Shown here piece after piece: positions 1 through 7,233 of a stretch of 21,736 nt of DNA (the stretch's first letter is position 1; each line of letters starts with the position of its first letter). The notes under the pieces were generated by a model that saw only the letters and a list, made by a program, of their open reading frames with translations, was not told the DNA's origin and searched no databases. The position numbers were made by a program, and so were the translations under genes. The stretch covers positions 1-21,736 of IMG/VR virus record IMGVR_UViG_3300032311_000172. One strand, written 5' to 3'. Source of the stretch: a virus.

Positions 1-222
1 AATGGTATGAGAAAATGGGTTATACAAAACCTAGATAAAGAACCTAGTGCTTTGTTTACAAGTATCTACGACAATCTTTATGAACATTTAGAACCCAAAT
101 CAATACCTCAAGCAGTATTAATTATTGCTGGTTATCAATACAAGGCTGCCTTTGTTGCTGACCAAGAAATTAATATGGTTGCTTGTTTAACTGAAATAAT
201 GGCTGGGTGTAAATTCAAATGA
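1..222 (+). CDS. 44: DNA polymerase clamp loader large subunit gp44, C-terminal fragment (5' end outside window)
   Basis: The frame is open from the first base, so this is the tail of a gene that began upstream; the Met codon at 7 is internal. The 73 visible residues resemble the C-terminal collar domain of T4-type gp44, ending in a helix with AFVADQEINMVACLTEIM. gp44 is the AAA+ ATPase that, with gp62, loads the gp45 sliding clamp for gp43 polymerase. Walker motifs lie outside the window. The stop overlaps the gp62 start (ATGA at 219-222), the usual translational coupling of the two loader subunits. Assignment rests on the motif recalled from cyanophage and T4-like gp44 plus the gp44-gp62-regA order. 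Confidence 0.85.
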   Translation, partial: NGMRKWVIQNLDKEPSALFTSIYDNLYEHLEPKSIPQAVLIIAGYQYKAAFVADQEINMVACLTEIMAGCKFK

Positions 223-611
223 GTTACGAATTAAAAGATTATCTTAAAGCCATTAACGAAACAAAAGAACCACTATTAGACAGTGACGATTTGACGTGGG
301 AAAAGAAGTTTCCACCCTACATTATAAATCGTTGTCTTTCTATGTTTTGGGATACACTAATGCCGGCCAACGAAATGAACGGTCTACACTTTCTACCTAA
401 GAAGTTACAATTTCATTTTTTAATAAATAGTATCAGAAAAAAGAAGCGATTTGGTGGTAAGTGGTTATCACAAACCAAGTTAAAAGATTTAGAGTATGTA
501 AAAGAGTATTATGGTTATAGTAATGAAAAGGCAAGAGAGGCCTTAACTATATTGACCAAAGAACAACTTGAACATATTAAGACAAAGTTATTTAAAGGTG
601 GGAGAAATTAA
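219..611 (+). CDS. 62: Clamp loader small subunit gp62
   Basis: A 130-residue protein corresponding to the small, non-ATPase subunit of the T4-type clamp loader, which completes the gp44(4)-gp62(1) complex that places the gp45 clamp on primer-template DNA. Diagnostic stretches are FPPYIINRCLS (about 32-42), an ANEMN motif (50-54), an RKKKRF basic patch and LEYVKEYYGYSNEKAREAL, all typical of marine T4-like gp62. It is shorter than T4 gp62 (about 187 aa), as is usual in the marine relatives. The start overlaps the gp44 stop and its stop overlaps the next gene by one base (TAATG), so it is translated within the gp44-gp62-regA operon. Confidence 0.9.
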   Translation: MSYELKDYLKAINETKEPLLDSDDLTWEKKFPPYIINRCLSMFWDTLMPANEMNGLHFLPKKLQFHFLINSIRKKKRFGGKWLSQTKLKDLEYVKEYYGYSNEKAREALTILTKEQLEHIKTKLFKGGRN

Positions 612-1045
612 TGAGTGAGAGCATTAAGTGGTCAATAGAGGATATGTTAGAGGTAACAATCAAACAGCCTGATGACTTTTTGAAAGTAAGAGAAACACTT
701 ACAAGAATAGGTGTAGCATCCAGGAAAGATAAGACATTATTTCAGTCTTGTCATATACTTCATAAACAAGGTAAATATTACATAGTACACTTTAAAGAGT
801 TATTTGCTTTAGATGGCAAACTTGCTACACTATCAGAAAACGATATTCAAAGAAGAAATACAATAGCTGTTCTTTTGCAAGATTGGGCTTTAATAGATAT
901 AGTTAAAAAAGAGGCAGCTGAAAACAAAGCACCTTTAAGTCAAATTAAAGTATTACCATTCAAAGAAAAAAAAGAATGGACACTATCAGCTAAATACAAT
1001 ATTGGTAAAAAGATTACAAAAGATGATGAAACAACAGGTGAGTAA
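611..1045 (+). CDS. regA: RegA translational repressor
   Basis: A 144-residue RegA homologue. In T4, RegA binds start regions of many early mRNAs and represses their translation, including its own and those of the clamp loader genes. The conserved stretches are VTIKQPDDFLKVRETLTRIG (about 15-34), YIVHFKELFALDG and the C-terminal LLQDWALIDIV. Length is slightly above T4 RegA (122 aa) because of a short Lys-rich C-terminal tail. It starts on the gp62 stop (TAATG at 609-613), and its stop directly abuts the ATG of the RimK-like gene at 1046, so the RimK-RimB fusion is probably cotranscribed and may be under RegA-type control. Confidence 0.92.
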   Translation: MSESIKWSIEDMLEVTIKQPDDFLKVRETLTRIGVASRKDKTLFQSCHILHKQGKYYIVHFKELFALDGKLATLSENDIQRRNTIAVLLQDWALIDIVKKEAAENKAPLSQIKVLPFKEKKEWTLSAKYNIGKKITKDDETTGE

Positions 1046-2533
1046 ATGCAAGTTCCAAAGTTTAGAGATTTTATAAACGAGGCTAAAAAACCTAAAGACA
1101 ACGAACCAATTACAGTAGTTGTTATTACCAAATCTTCGCCTAAAGTAAGAAAACAAAAAACTGGTAATCGTAAGACTAAAAAAGAAATCACAGTTAGTTT
1201 TATACAAAGGTCTTGTAAGAAAAGAAAAATACCTTGTTTTATAATCAATACTAAACACTCAATCATTACAGATAAAGATGAAGAAAAAAATTCATTAACC
1301 ATTTATAACTATGATGGTGAAGATGGTGAACATACTTTCATAGGTAAAAACACAGTTGTTATTACTAGAGCAGGTGCTATTGAAGATGAAGCAGGCCTTT
1401 CTTTAATATCAGCCTTTCAAAATTCTGGTGCATTTATGTTAAACACTAGATCATCAATGTTAACTTGTGATAATAAACTCACGTCTGCTTTATTATTTGA
1501 AAAATTTAATATACCTACACCAAAGACTGCCTTTGTATCTAATGAAAAGAACATAGATAGTGCATTAAAGATTATAGGTAATAAATTTCCAGTTGTGGTT
1601 AAAACATTAACAGGCACACAAGGTATTGGTGTTGTAAAAGTAGATAGTTACGACTCATTAATATCAGTAGTACAAGCTTTATTTAAACACGATGCCGAGT
1701 TATTATTACAAGAATATATGCCAACAGATTTTGATATAAGAACCTTTGTTGTTGATAACAAAATATTTGCTTGTACAAAAAGAGTAAAAGCAAAAGGTGA
1801 ATTTAGATCAAACGTTCATAGAGGTGCGGTAGCAGAACCATACAAACTATCAGATGAAGAAATAGAAATAGTTTTAAGAACGGCCAGAGCATCAAAGGCA
1901 TACATTGTAGGTGTAGATCATATTATATTTAAAGATAAAATTTATGTATTAGAAGTTAACGGTTCACCAGGCACAGGTGCTGATTACGAAGGATATCATT
2001 ACGAAGATTATGCCGATACACCTAATACAACAGGCCCAATTAAAGGTAAACAACTAGTAGATAATATAATTGATTATATAAACGATAGGGACAATTGGGA
2101 TCGTCAATCAATAATAGAAGTAGGTTATATTGAAACAATAGAATTAGATGGCGTAGGTAAAGTAAGAGCAAAATTAGACACAGGTAATGGTGCTGAAGTC
2201 AGTGCATTACACGCCGAAGAAATAGATATTAAAGATGGTAAAGTTTCTTGGAAATATGATGGTAAAAAACATACAAGTAAACTTGTTCGTAAAGTAAAAA
2301 TTTTTAGAGCAAACGTAGATGACGACAAAGGCGAAGAAAGGCCAGTGGTTAAATTAGACTTAACGTTTAATGGGTTTGTTTATAAAGATGTAGAATTTGG
2401 TCTTGATGAAAGAATCAGATCACGTAATGACGTGTTGTTAAATAGGGATATGATAAGAAAATTTAACGCCTCGGTAAATCCCAACCGAGAGTTTGTGTTA
2501 AGTAGAAGAATCAAACCTATTGACAAAAAGTAA
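1046..2533 (+). CDS. RimK-like ATP-grasp ligase fused to RimB-like retropepsin/zinc-protease domain, with capsid-targeting-like N-terminus
   Basis: A 495-residue two-domain protein. Residues about 20-350 are an ATP-grasp amino-acid ligase of the RimK type: Lys186 in VVVKTLTGTQGIGVV (ATP-binding and glycine-rich loop), LLQEYMPTDFDIR, and the metal site LEVNGSPG (302-309). RimK adds glutamates to the C-terminus of ribosomal protein S6. Residues about 356-490 resemble the RimB/Zn_protease (PF05618-type) retropepsin-like fold: LDTGNGAEVSALHA with candidate catalytic Asp378, and VLLNRDMIRKF near the end. In bacteria these are usually separate genes of the rim system. The first 13 residues, MQVPKFRDFINEA, look like a T4 capsid-targeting and gp21-cleavage sequence. 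The gene directly follows regA. Domain calls are confident; the ribosomal target and packaging are inference. Confidence 0.85.
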   Translation: MQVPKFRDFINEAKKPKDNEPITVVVITKSSPKVRKQKTGNRKTKKEITVSFIQRSCKKRKIPCFIINTKHSIITDKDEEKNSLTIYNYDGEDGEHTFIGKNTVVITRAGAIEDEAGLSLISAFQNSGAFMLNTRSSMLTCDNKLTSALLFEKFNIPTPKTAFVSNEKNIDSALKIIGNKFPVVVKTLTGTQGIGVVKVDSYDSLISVVQALFKHDAELLLQEYMPTDFDIRTFVVDNKIFACTKRVKAKGEFRSNVHRGAVAEPYKLSDEEIEIVLRTARASKAYIVGVDHIIFKDKIYVLEVNGSPGTGADYEGYHYEDYADTPNTTGPIKGKQLVDNIIDYINDRDNWDRQSIIEVGYIETIELDGVGKVRAKLDTGNGAEVSALHAEEIDIKDGKVSWKYDGKKHTSKLVRKVKIFRANVDDDKGEERPVVKLDLTFNGFVYKDVEFGLDERIRSRNDVLLNRDMIRKFNASVNPNREFVLSRRIKPIDKK

Positions 2534-2548
2534 ATAATGTAATATAAT
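2520..2548 (+). promoter_or_regulatory. Consensus sigma70 promoter upstream of the Sm-like gene
   Basis: TTGACA at 2520-2525, a 17-base spacer, and TATAAT at 2543-2548: both hexamers match the consensus perfectly. Expected transcription start is near 2555, about 11 bases before the ATG at 2566, with an AAGGA Shine-Dalgarno at 2555-2559. It would drive the Sm-like, ferredoxin, Mom-like and polymerase genes with host sigma70 RNA polymerase. The -35 overlaps the last codons of the RimK-RimB gene. Confidence 0.85.
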
Positions 2549-2565
2549 ACAATAAAGGATACATA

Positions 2566-2877
2566 ATGAGCAATTTGAAAATATTTAGACTATCAACAGG
2601 TGAAGATGTTATTGGCCAAAAGATTGATAACAATAATTCAGAAGTAACAGATATAAAACAACCATTTGTGATTGTACCAATGCAATCAAAACCAGGTGGA
2701 CCTGTTTCATTAGCACTAACACCATATATGCCTTATGCTGAAGAAGATACTGTATCTATTAAAAAGAACAATATCGTAGCAGAGGTAAATCCAAAAACAG
2801 AAATAGGAAATTCATACAATCAGCATTTAGGATCAGGAATTATACAAGCAAAAAAACCTAAACTAATTATTGATTGA
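2566..2877 (+). CDS. Small Sm-like-fold conserved phage protein
   Basis: A 103-residue protein opening with KIFRLSTGEDVIG, a pattern I know from a widespread conserved protein of marine T4-like phages that is sometimes described as Sm/LSm-like. An initial strand-loop-strand with a ...GEDVIG... turn and a later VIVPMQSKPGG strand are compatible with a small beta-barrel. An RNA- or DNA-binding role is only suggested by that fold guess. It is the first gene after a perfect sigma70 promoter, with AAGGA six bases before the ATG, and its stop overlaps the ferredoxin start (TGATG at 2875-2879). Function is unknown; the call of a real gene is firm. Confidence 0.7.
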   Translation: MSNLKIFRLSTGEDVIGQKIDNNNSEVTDIKQPFVIVPMQSKPGGPVSLALTPYMPYAEEDTVSIKKNNIVAEVNPKTEIGNSYNQHLGSGIIQAKKPKLIID

Positions 2878-3224
2878 TGATAACAATATACTTTGTAAGA
2901 AACGGCTCTAAGATTAGAGTTGAGGTACCTATTGGCCGTACAGTAATGGAAGCGGCTAAGTATTTTAGTCCAGTTTCTATACCAGAAATACCAGGCGATT
3001 GTGGTGGCAGTTGTGCTTGTGCTACTTGTCATATCTATGTTGATGAAAAATGGATAGATAAATTGTCTAAGATAAATGATAATATGGCAGAATTAGAATT
3101 GTTAGAATATGAAAAAGGATATAAAAAAGATATTAGTAGATTAGGTTGTCAAATTTATTTAAGTAAAGAACTTGACGGATTGACTTTACATTTAAAAAAT
3201 GATGATACTAAAACCATTGAATAA
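2877..3224 (+). CDS. [2Fe-2S] ferredoxin, adrenodoxin/ISC type
   Basis: A 115-residue ferredoxin. The cluster ligands follow the adrenodoxin pattern C-x5-C-x2-C...C: Cys42, Cys48, Cys51 and Cys91, within GDCGGSCACATC and RLGCQI; Cys46 is an extra cysteine in the binding loop. ATG at 2877 overlaps the previous stop as TGATG; a TTG just upstream at 2874 is a poorer start. Such proteins carry single electrons to oxygenases, Fe-S assembly or radical enzymes. Unlike plant-type ferredoxins of cyanophages, this type is not photosynthetic. It sits directly before and overlapping the Mom-like gene, so it may donate electrons to that DNA-modification step; this pairing is inference from neighbourhood only. 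Confidence 0.93.
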   Translation: MITIYFVRNGSKIRVEVPIGRTVMEAAKYFSPVSIPEIPGDCGGSCACATCHIYVDEKWIDKLSKINDNMAELELLEYEKGYKKDISRLGCQIYLSKELDGLTLHLKNDDTKTIE

Positions 3225-3984
3225 GTACACAGCAGCTGAATTTGTATCAACAAGACATTATTCAGCAGTAATGCCTAAACTTACAAAACACTATCTTGGT
3301 TGTTTTTTAAGTGATGAACTAGTAGGTGTAATTACCTTTGGTTGGGGAACAAGACCTAAACATACTATACAAAAGTTATTTCCACAATTAGATACAAAAG
3401 ATTATTTTGAAATAGGTAAGATGTGTATGGACGATAAGATGCCTAGAAATTCAGAATCACAATTACTTTCATTGTCTATTAAATGGTTAAAAGAAAATAC
3501 AAACATTAAATATCTTTTTACTTGGGCTGATGGTTTAGTTGGCAAACCTGGTTATGTATATCAATCTGCTAACTTTTTGTATGGTGGATTTTCTATAACT
3601 GATACTTATGTTACTGAACAAGGAGAAAAGGTACACCCTAGAACTATGCAAGGCCATATACCAAATACTAAAAATAGAAAATATGGTATGAGACCTAATC
3701 CAAAACAATTAATAGAATTAAAATTAAGTAGAGTAAAAGGTAAACAATTTAGATACATTTATCCTATGACCAAAAAAGACCGAAAGTTTTTAAAAAAATC
3801 AACAGTACAATGGTCATTAAATTATCCTAAAGATAAAGATTTGATTTGGTATATAAAAAAACCTGGTGAAACAGAATACACAGAAACAAATAAGATGCCA
3901 TTTGACTTATCTAAAGAAATGGTATATAATAAAAAAAATGTTAATATGTATAAAAGTGAAAGTAATTTAAGTGAATTTCTATAA
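3199..3984 (+). CDS. Mom-family DNA adenine modification protein (GNAT-like)
   Basis: About 261 residues (start at 3199 or at the adjacent ATG 3202). The central region carries hallmarks of the phage Mu Mom-related family: HYLGCFL...LVGVITFGWGTRP, IGKMCMDDKMPRNSESQLL, and TWADGLVGKPGYVYQSANF with GGF following. Mu Mom has a GNAT-like fold and converts adenine in DNA to N6-carbamoylmethyladenine, which blocks many restriction enzymes. The C-terminal third (FRYIYPMTKKDRKFLKKS, then WSLNYPKD) is an extension seen in T4-like relatives. It overlaps the ferredoxin by 26 bases and the polymerase by 14. The family call is from recalled motifs; the exact adduct made here is unknown. Confidence 0.72.
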   Translation: MMILKPLNKYTAAEFVSTRHYSAVMPKLTKHYLGCFLSDELVGVITFGWGTRPKHTIQKLFPQLDTKDYFEIGKMCMDDKMPRNSESQLLSLSIKWLKENTNIKYLFTWADGLVGKPGYVYQSANFLYGGFSITDTYVTEQGEKVHPRTMQGHIPNTKNRKYGMRPNPKQLIELKLSRVKGKQFRYIYPMTKKDRKFLKKSTVQWSLNYPKDKDLIWYIKKPGETEYTETNKMPFDLSKEMVYNKKNVNMYKSESNLSEFL

Positions 3985-6460
3985 ATCAGTAATTGAATAT
4001 AAAGGTAAACTCTTAGTAAGAGGAGTTTTAAATGGTAAAGAATATAAAGAACGTTTAAATTATAAACCAACATTATATTCATTATCACAAAAAGCAAGTC
4101 AGTATAAAACTTTACAAGGGTCTGCATTAACACCTATTACGTTTAATTCTATATCAGAAGCTAGAGATTTTAGAAGAAATGTTGCGACTGAAAATTCTCC
4201 CATCTTTGGAATGGAAAAATATCAATACCAGTATATTTCTGATACTCAAAGAGGAGAAGTTGAATGGTTAAAAGAATATATTAAAATATTTACATTAGAT
4301 ATAGAAACTTCTTGCGAAAATGGTTTTCCTGATGTAGAAAATCCTATAGAAGAAATACTTTGTATAACAGTTAAAAATCAAAACAACAAACAAATAATAA
4401 CTTGGGGTGTAAATGATTATAAGACAAATAGAACAGATATTACTTATATAAGATGTAATTCTGAAAAAGAATTAATAAGACAGTTTATGGAGTTTTGGTT
4501 AAAAAATTATCCTGACGTTATAACAGGTTGGAATACTAAATTTTTTGACTTACCTTATTTAATTAATCGTATTAGAAATTTGACAGGAGATAAAGTCATT
4601 AACAAATTGTCGCCTTGGAATTTAATTGAAAGAGAACAAATAGTTGTAAGAGGTAGACCTCAAACAATATACAATCTTTTTGGTATTACTATGTTAGACT
4701 ATTTAGATTTGTATAAAAAATTTATACCAACTAAACAAGAGAGCTATAGATTAAATTATATTGGTAAAGTAGAATTAGGTGAAACCAAAGACGATAATCC
4801 TTATGATACATTTAAAGATTGGTACACAAAAGATTTTCAATCCTTTGTTGATTATAATATACAAGACGTTGAAATCGTTGACAAGTTAGAAGATAAGTTA
4901 GGTCTTATTGAATTAGTTTTAACTATGGCGTATGATGCAAAAGTAAATTACAATGATGTATTCAGTCAAGTTAGAATGTGGGATACTTTAATTTATAATT
5001 TTTTAAGAGAGGATAATATAATTGTACCACCTAAAGAAGAAAATGTAAAAGAAGAAAAGTATGAAGGTGCTTATGTAAAAGAACCTTTACCAGGTTTACA
5101 TAAATGGATAGTATCATTCGATATCAATTCACTATATCCACATTTGATTATGCAATACAATATATCACCTGAAAAAATTATAGGTATGAAACCAGCAAAC
5201 ATTAGTGTTAATAATTTGATTTATAAAAAATCAGAACTTGGCTATTTAAAAACACAAGGAGCTTGTGTAACACCGAATGGTGCAATGTTTAAAACAGATA
5301 GCGCTGGATTTTTACCTAGACTATTAGATAAGATGTATCAAGACCGAGTTTTTTATAGAGAAAAAATGATGGCAGCAAAACAAGAATATCAAAAAACAAA
5401 AGATAATAAATTGTTAAGATTGATTTCACGTTTTCATAATATACAATGGTCTAAAAAAATTGCATTAAATAGTGCGTATGGCGCAATAGGTAACGAGTAC
5501 TTTAGATACTATGATGTAAGACAAGCAACGGCAATAACAACTTCAGGTCAATTTGTAATTAGATTTATTGAAACAAGAATAAATGAATACTTAAATAAAA
5601 TATTGCAAACAGAAAATCAAATTGATTATGTTGTTGCTTCTGATACAGATTCAATATATCTTACATTAGGTAAACTAGTAGATAAAGTTTGTAAAGATAA
5701 AGATGATAAACAAGTATTAAAATTTTTAGATAAAGTAGTAAGTACTAGACTTGAACCATTTATAGATAAATGTTTTATAGAACTTGCCGAATATACTAAT
5801 GCGTTTAAACAACGTATGGTAATGAAAAGAGAAGTAATCGCTAACAAAGGTTTATGGACTACTAAAAAAAGATATATGTTAAATGTACTTGATGAAGAAG
5901 GTATTACATATGACGAACCTAAGATTAAAATTATGGGTATTGAAGCTGTAAGATCATCTACTCCGGAAGTTTGTCGTGGTAAAATCAAAGATGCAATTAA
6001 AATTATAATGAATAAAGACGAAGATACATTAATATCTTTTGTATCTAAATTTAAAAATGAATTTTCAAACTACGAAGCAGAATTAGTATCCTTTCCAAGG
6101 TCTTGTAATAATCTGGCTAAATATGGACACGGTGCTGATATTTTTATTAAAGGAACACCGATACACGTTAAAGGCGCATTGATTTATAATCACTATTTAA
6201 GAATGATGAAACTTACAAACAAATATCCTTTAATACAAGAAGGAGATAAGATTAAATTTTTATTATTAAAAGAACCCAATCCTTTCAAATTTAATGTAGT
6301 AAGTTATCTAACAAAGCTACCAAAAGAATTTAAATTACAACAGTATATTGATTATGATTTACAATTTGAAAAAACTTTTTTAGATCCTATCAGTTTTATA
6401 ATAAACCCCATAGGTTGGAAGTATGAAAAACAATCATCACTAGAAAGTTTTTTTGTATAA
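3971..6460 (+). CDS. 43: DNA polymerase gp43, family B with 3'-5' exonuclease
   Basis: An 829-residue T4-type replicative polymerase (T4 gp43 is 898). It starts at GTG 3971, inside the end of the Mom-like gene. Exonuclease motifs are intact: ExoI DIE (Asp110, Glu112), ExoII GWNTKFFDLPY (Asp193), ExoIII YNIQD (Tyr295, Asp299). Polymerase motif A is FDINSLYP (Asp384), motif B KKIALNSAYG (about 495-504), motif C SDTDS (Asp558, Asp560). The C-terminal ESFFV resembles the clamp-interacting tail of gp43. It copies phage DNA with the gp45 clamp loaded by gp44/62. It is flanked by DNA-modifying genes on both sides, which departs from the plain T4 order. Confidence 0.98.
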   Translation: MNFYKSVIEYKGKLLVRGVLNGKEYKERLNYKPTLYSLSQKASQYKTLQGSALTPITFNSISEARDFRRNVATENSPIFGMEKYQYQYISDTQRGEVEWLKEYIKIFTLDIETSCENGFPDVENPIEEILCITVKNQNNKQIITWGVNDYKTNRTDITYIRCNSEKELIRQFMEFWLKNYPDVITGWNTKFFDLPYLINRIRNLTGDKVINKLSPWNLIEREQIVVRGRPQTIYNLFGITMLDYLDLYKKFIPTKQESYRLNYIGKVELGETKDDNPYDTFKDWYTKDFQSFVDYNIQDVEIVDKLEDKLGLIELVLTMAYDAKVNYNDVFSQVRMWDTLIYNFLREDNIIVPPKEENVKEEKYEGAYVKEPLPGLHKWIVSFDINSLYPHLIMQYNISPEKIIGMKPANISVNNLIYKKSELGYLKTQGACVTPNGAMFKTDSAGFLPRLLDKMYQDRVFYREKMMAAKQEYQKTKDNKLLRLISRFHNIQWSKKIALNSAYGAIGNEYFRYYDVRQATAITTSGQFVIRFIETRINEYLNKILQTENQIDYVVASDTDSIYLTLGKLVDKVCKDKDDKQVLKFLDKVVSTRLEPFIDKCFIELAEYTNAFKQRMVMKREVIANKGLWTTKKRYMLNVLDEEGITYDEPKIKIMGIEAVRSSTPEVCRGKIKDAIKIIMNKDEDTLISFVSKFKNEFSNYEAELVSFPRSCNNLAKYGHGADIFIKGTPIHVKGALIYNHYLRMMKLTNKYPLIQEGDKIKFLLLKEPNPFKFNVVSYLTKLPKEFKLQQYIDYDLQFEKTFLDPISFIINPIGWKYEKQSSLESFFV

Positions 6461-6648
6461 TGAACTGGTTATTATATACATTACCAAAAAATAAAAGATT
6501 TCATTATCTTATTTGTTTATGGTTATCTTTAGTACTTGTGCCATCATTATTTGATAATAAACTTACAGTTACACAATCTTTTTTTAATTTTATATGTTAT
6601 GACATTTTATATTATTACCTATTAATAAGAGGACACTTTGATAGATGA
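6460..6648 (+). CDS. Small putative membrane protein
   Basis: A 62-residue hydrophobic protein linking the polymerase and the MT-A70 gene: its ATG overlaps the polymerase stop (TAATG) and its stop overlaps the next ATG (ATGATA at 6645). Two hydrophobic stretches, LICLWLSLVLVPSLF (about 18-32) and FFNFICYDILYYYLLI (about 41-56), suggest one or two membrane segments with Lys/Arg-flanked ends. I recognise no family. The tight coupling on both sides argues that it is real. Confidence 0.6.
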   Translation: MNWLLYTLPKNKRFHYLICLWLSLVLVPSLFDNKLTVTQSFFNFICYDILYYYLLIRGHFDR

Positions 6649-7181
6649 TACCATTTCCTAATAAAAAATATAAAGTAATATATGCTGATCCACCTTGGTA
6701 CTTTAAATCATATAGTAAAAAAGGTGAAGGAAGAAATGCTACACAACATTATGATTGTATGAAGATTGAAGATATTAAAAATTTACCAGTTAAAGATATA
6801 TCAGAAAATGATTCAACTCTATTAATGTGGGTAACAGATCCTTTTTTAAAAATGTCATTTGAAGTTATTGAGTCTTGGGGATTTAAATATAAAACTGTTG
6901 CATTTACTTGGGTAAAAACAAATAAAAAAAGTCCAGGATATTTTAAAGGTTTGGGTTATTGGACAAGAGCCAATCCAGAAATGTGTTTGTTAGCAACTAA
7001 AGGTAAACCTAAAAGAATATCAAATGGTGTAGATCAATTAGTGGTATCTAAATTAAGAGAACATTCAAAAAAACCAGATGAAGTTTATGAACGTATTGAA
7101 AAATTATTAGAAGGACCTTATATAGAATTGTTTGCTCGTAATAAAAAAGATAATTGGTCTAGTTGGGGAAATCAAGTATAA
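6645..7181 (+). CDS. MT-A70-type adenine-N6 DNA methyltransferase
   Basis: A 178-residue SAM-dependent methyltransferase. The catalytic DPPW is at residues 15-18, preceded by YKVIYA, and the downstream pattern LLMWVTDPFL, SWGFKY, TWVKTNKK, YWTRANPEMCLLATKG, REHSKKPDEVYERIE and ELFAR is the classic MT-A70 phage/prophage type (beta-class permuted order). It should methylate adenine N6 in a short DNA motif, protecting phage DNA or marking it. Length is normal for compact phage forms. Its start overlaps the small membrane gene; a sigma70-type promoter for the C5-methyltransferase follows its stop. Confidence 0.92.
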   Translation: MIPFPNKKYKVIYADPPWYFKSYSKKGEGRNATQHYDCMKIEDIKNLPVKDISENDSTLLMWVTDPFLKMSFEVIESWGFKYKTVAFTWVKTNKKSPGYFKGLGYWTRANPEMCLLATKGKPKRISNGVDQLVVSKLREHSKKPDEVYERIEKLLEGPYIELFARNKKDNWSSWGNQV

Positions 7182-7189
7182 TTAGTTTA

Positions 7190-7218
7190 TTGACATTATT
7201 TAAAAACTATGATAGAAT
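7190..7218 (+). promoter_or_regulatory. Sigma70-type promoter upstream of the C5-methyltransferase/CmoA-like pair
   Basis: TTGACA at 7190-7195, a spacer of exactly 17 bases, and TAGAAT at 7213-7218 (one mismatch to TATAAT). It lies in the 52-base gap after the MT-A70 gene. Predicted start near 7225 leaves a leader of under 10 bases before ATG 7234, with no good Shine-Dalgarno, so translation would be nearly leaderless. Confidence 0.75.
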
Positions 7219-7233
7219 GAATATTATTATATT

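Noticed and set aside
940-1302. Antisense open frame across the regA/RimK boundary
   Set aside because: Low-complexity Phe/Leu-rich translation on the strand opposite two clear genes; typical shadow of AT-rich coding DNA. The other minus-strand frames in the window look the same.
3981-3990. TATAAATC near the polymerase start, resembling a late promoter
   Set aside because: Mismatch at the last base, lies inside the polymerase gene, and late expression there makes no sense; treated as AT-rich chance.
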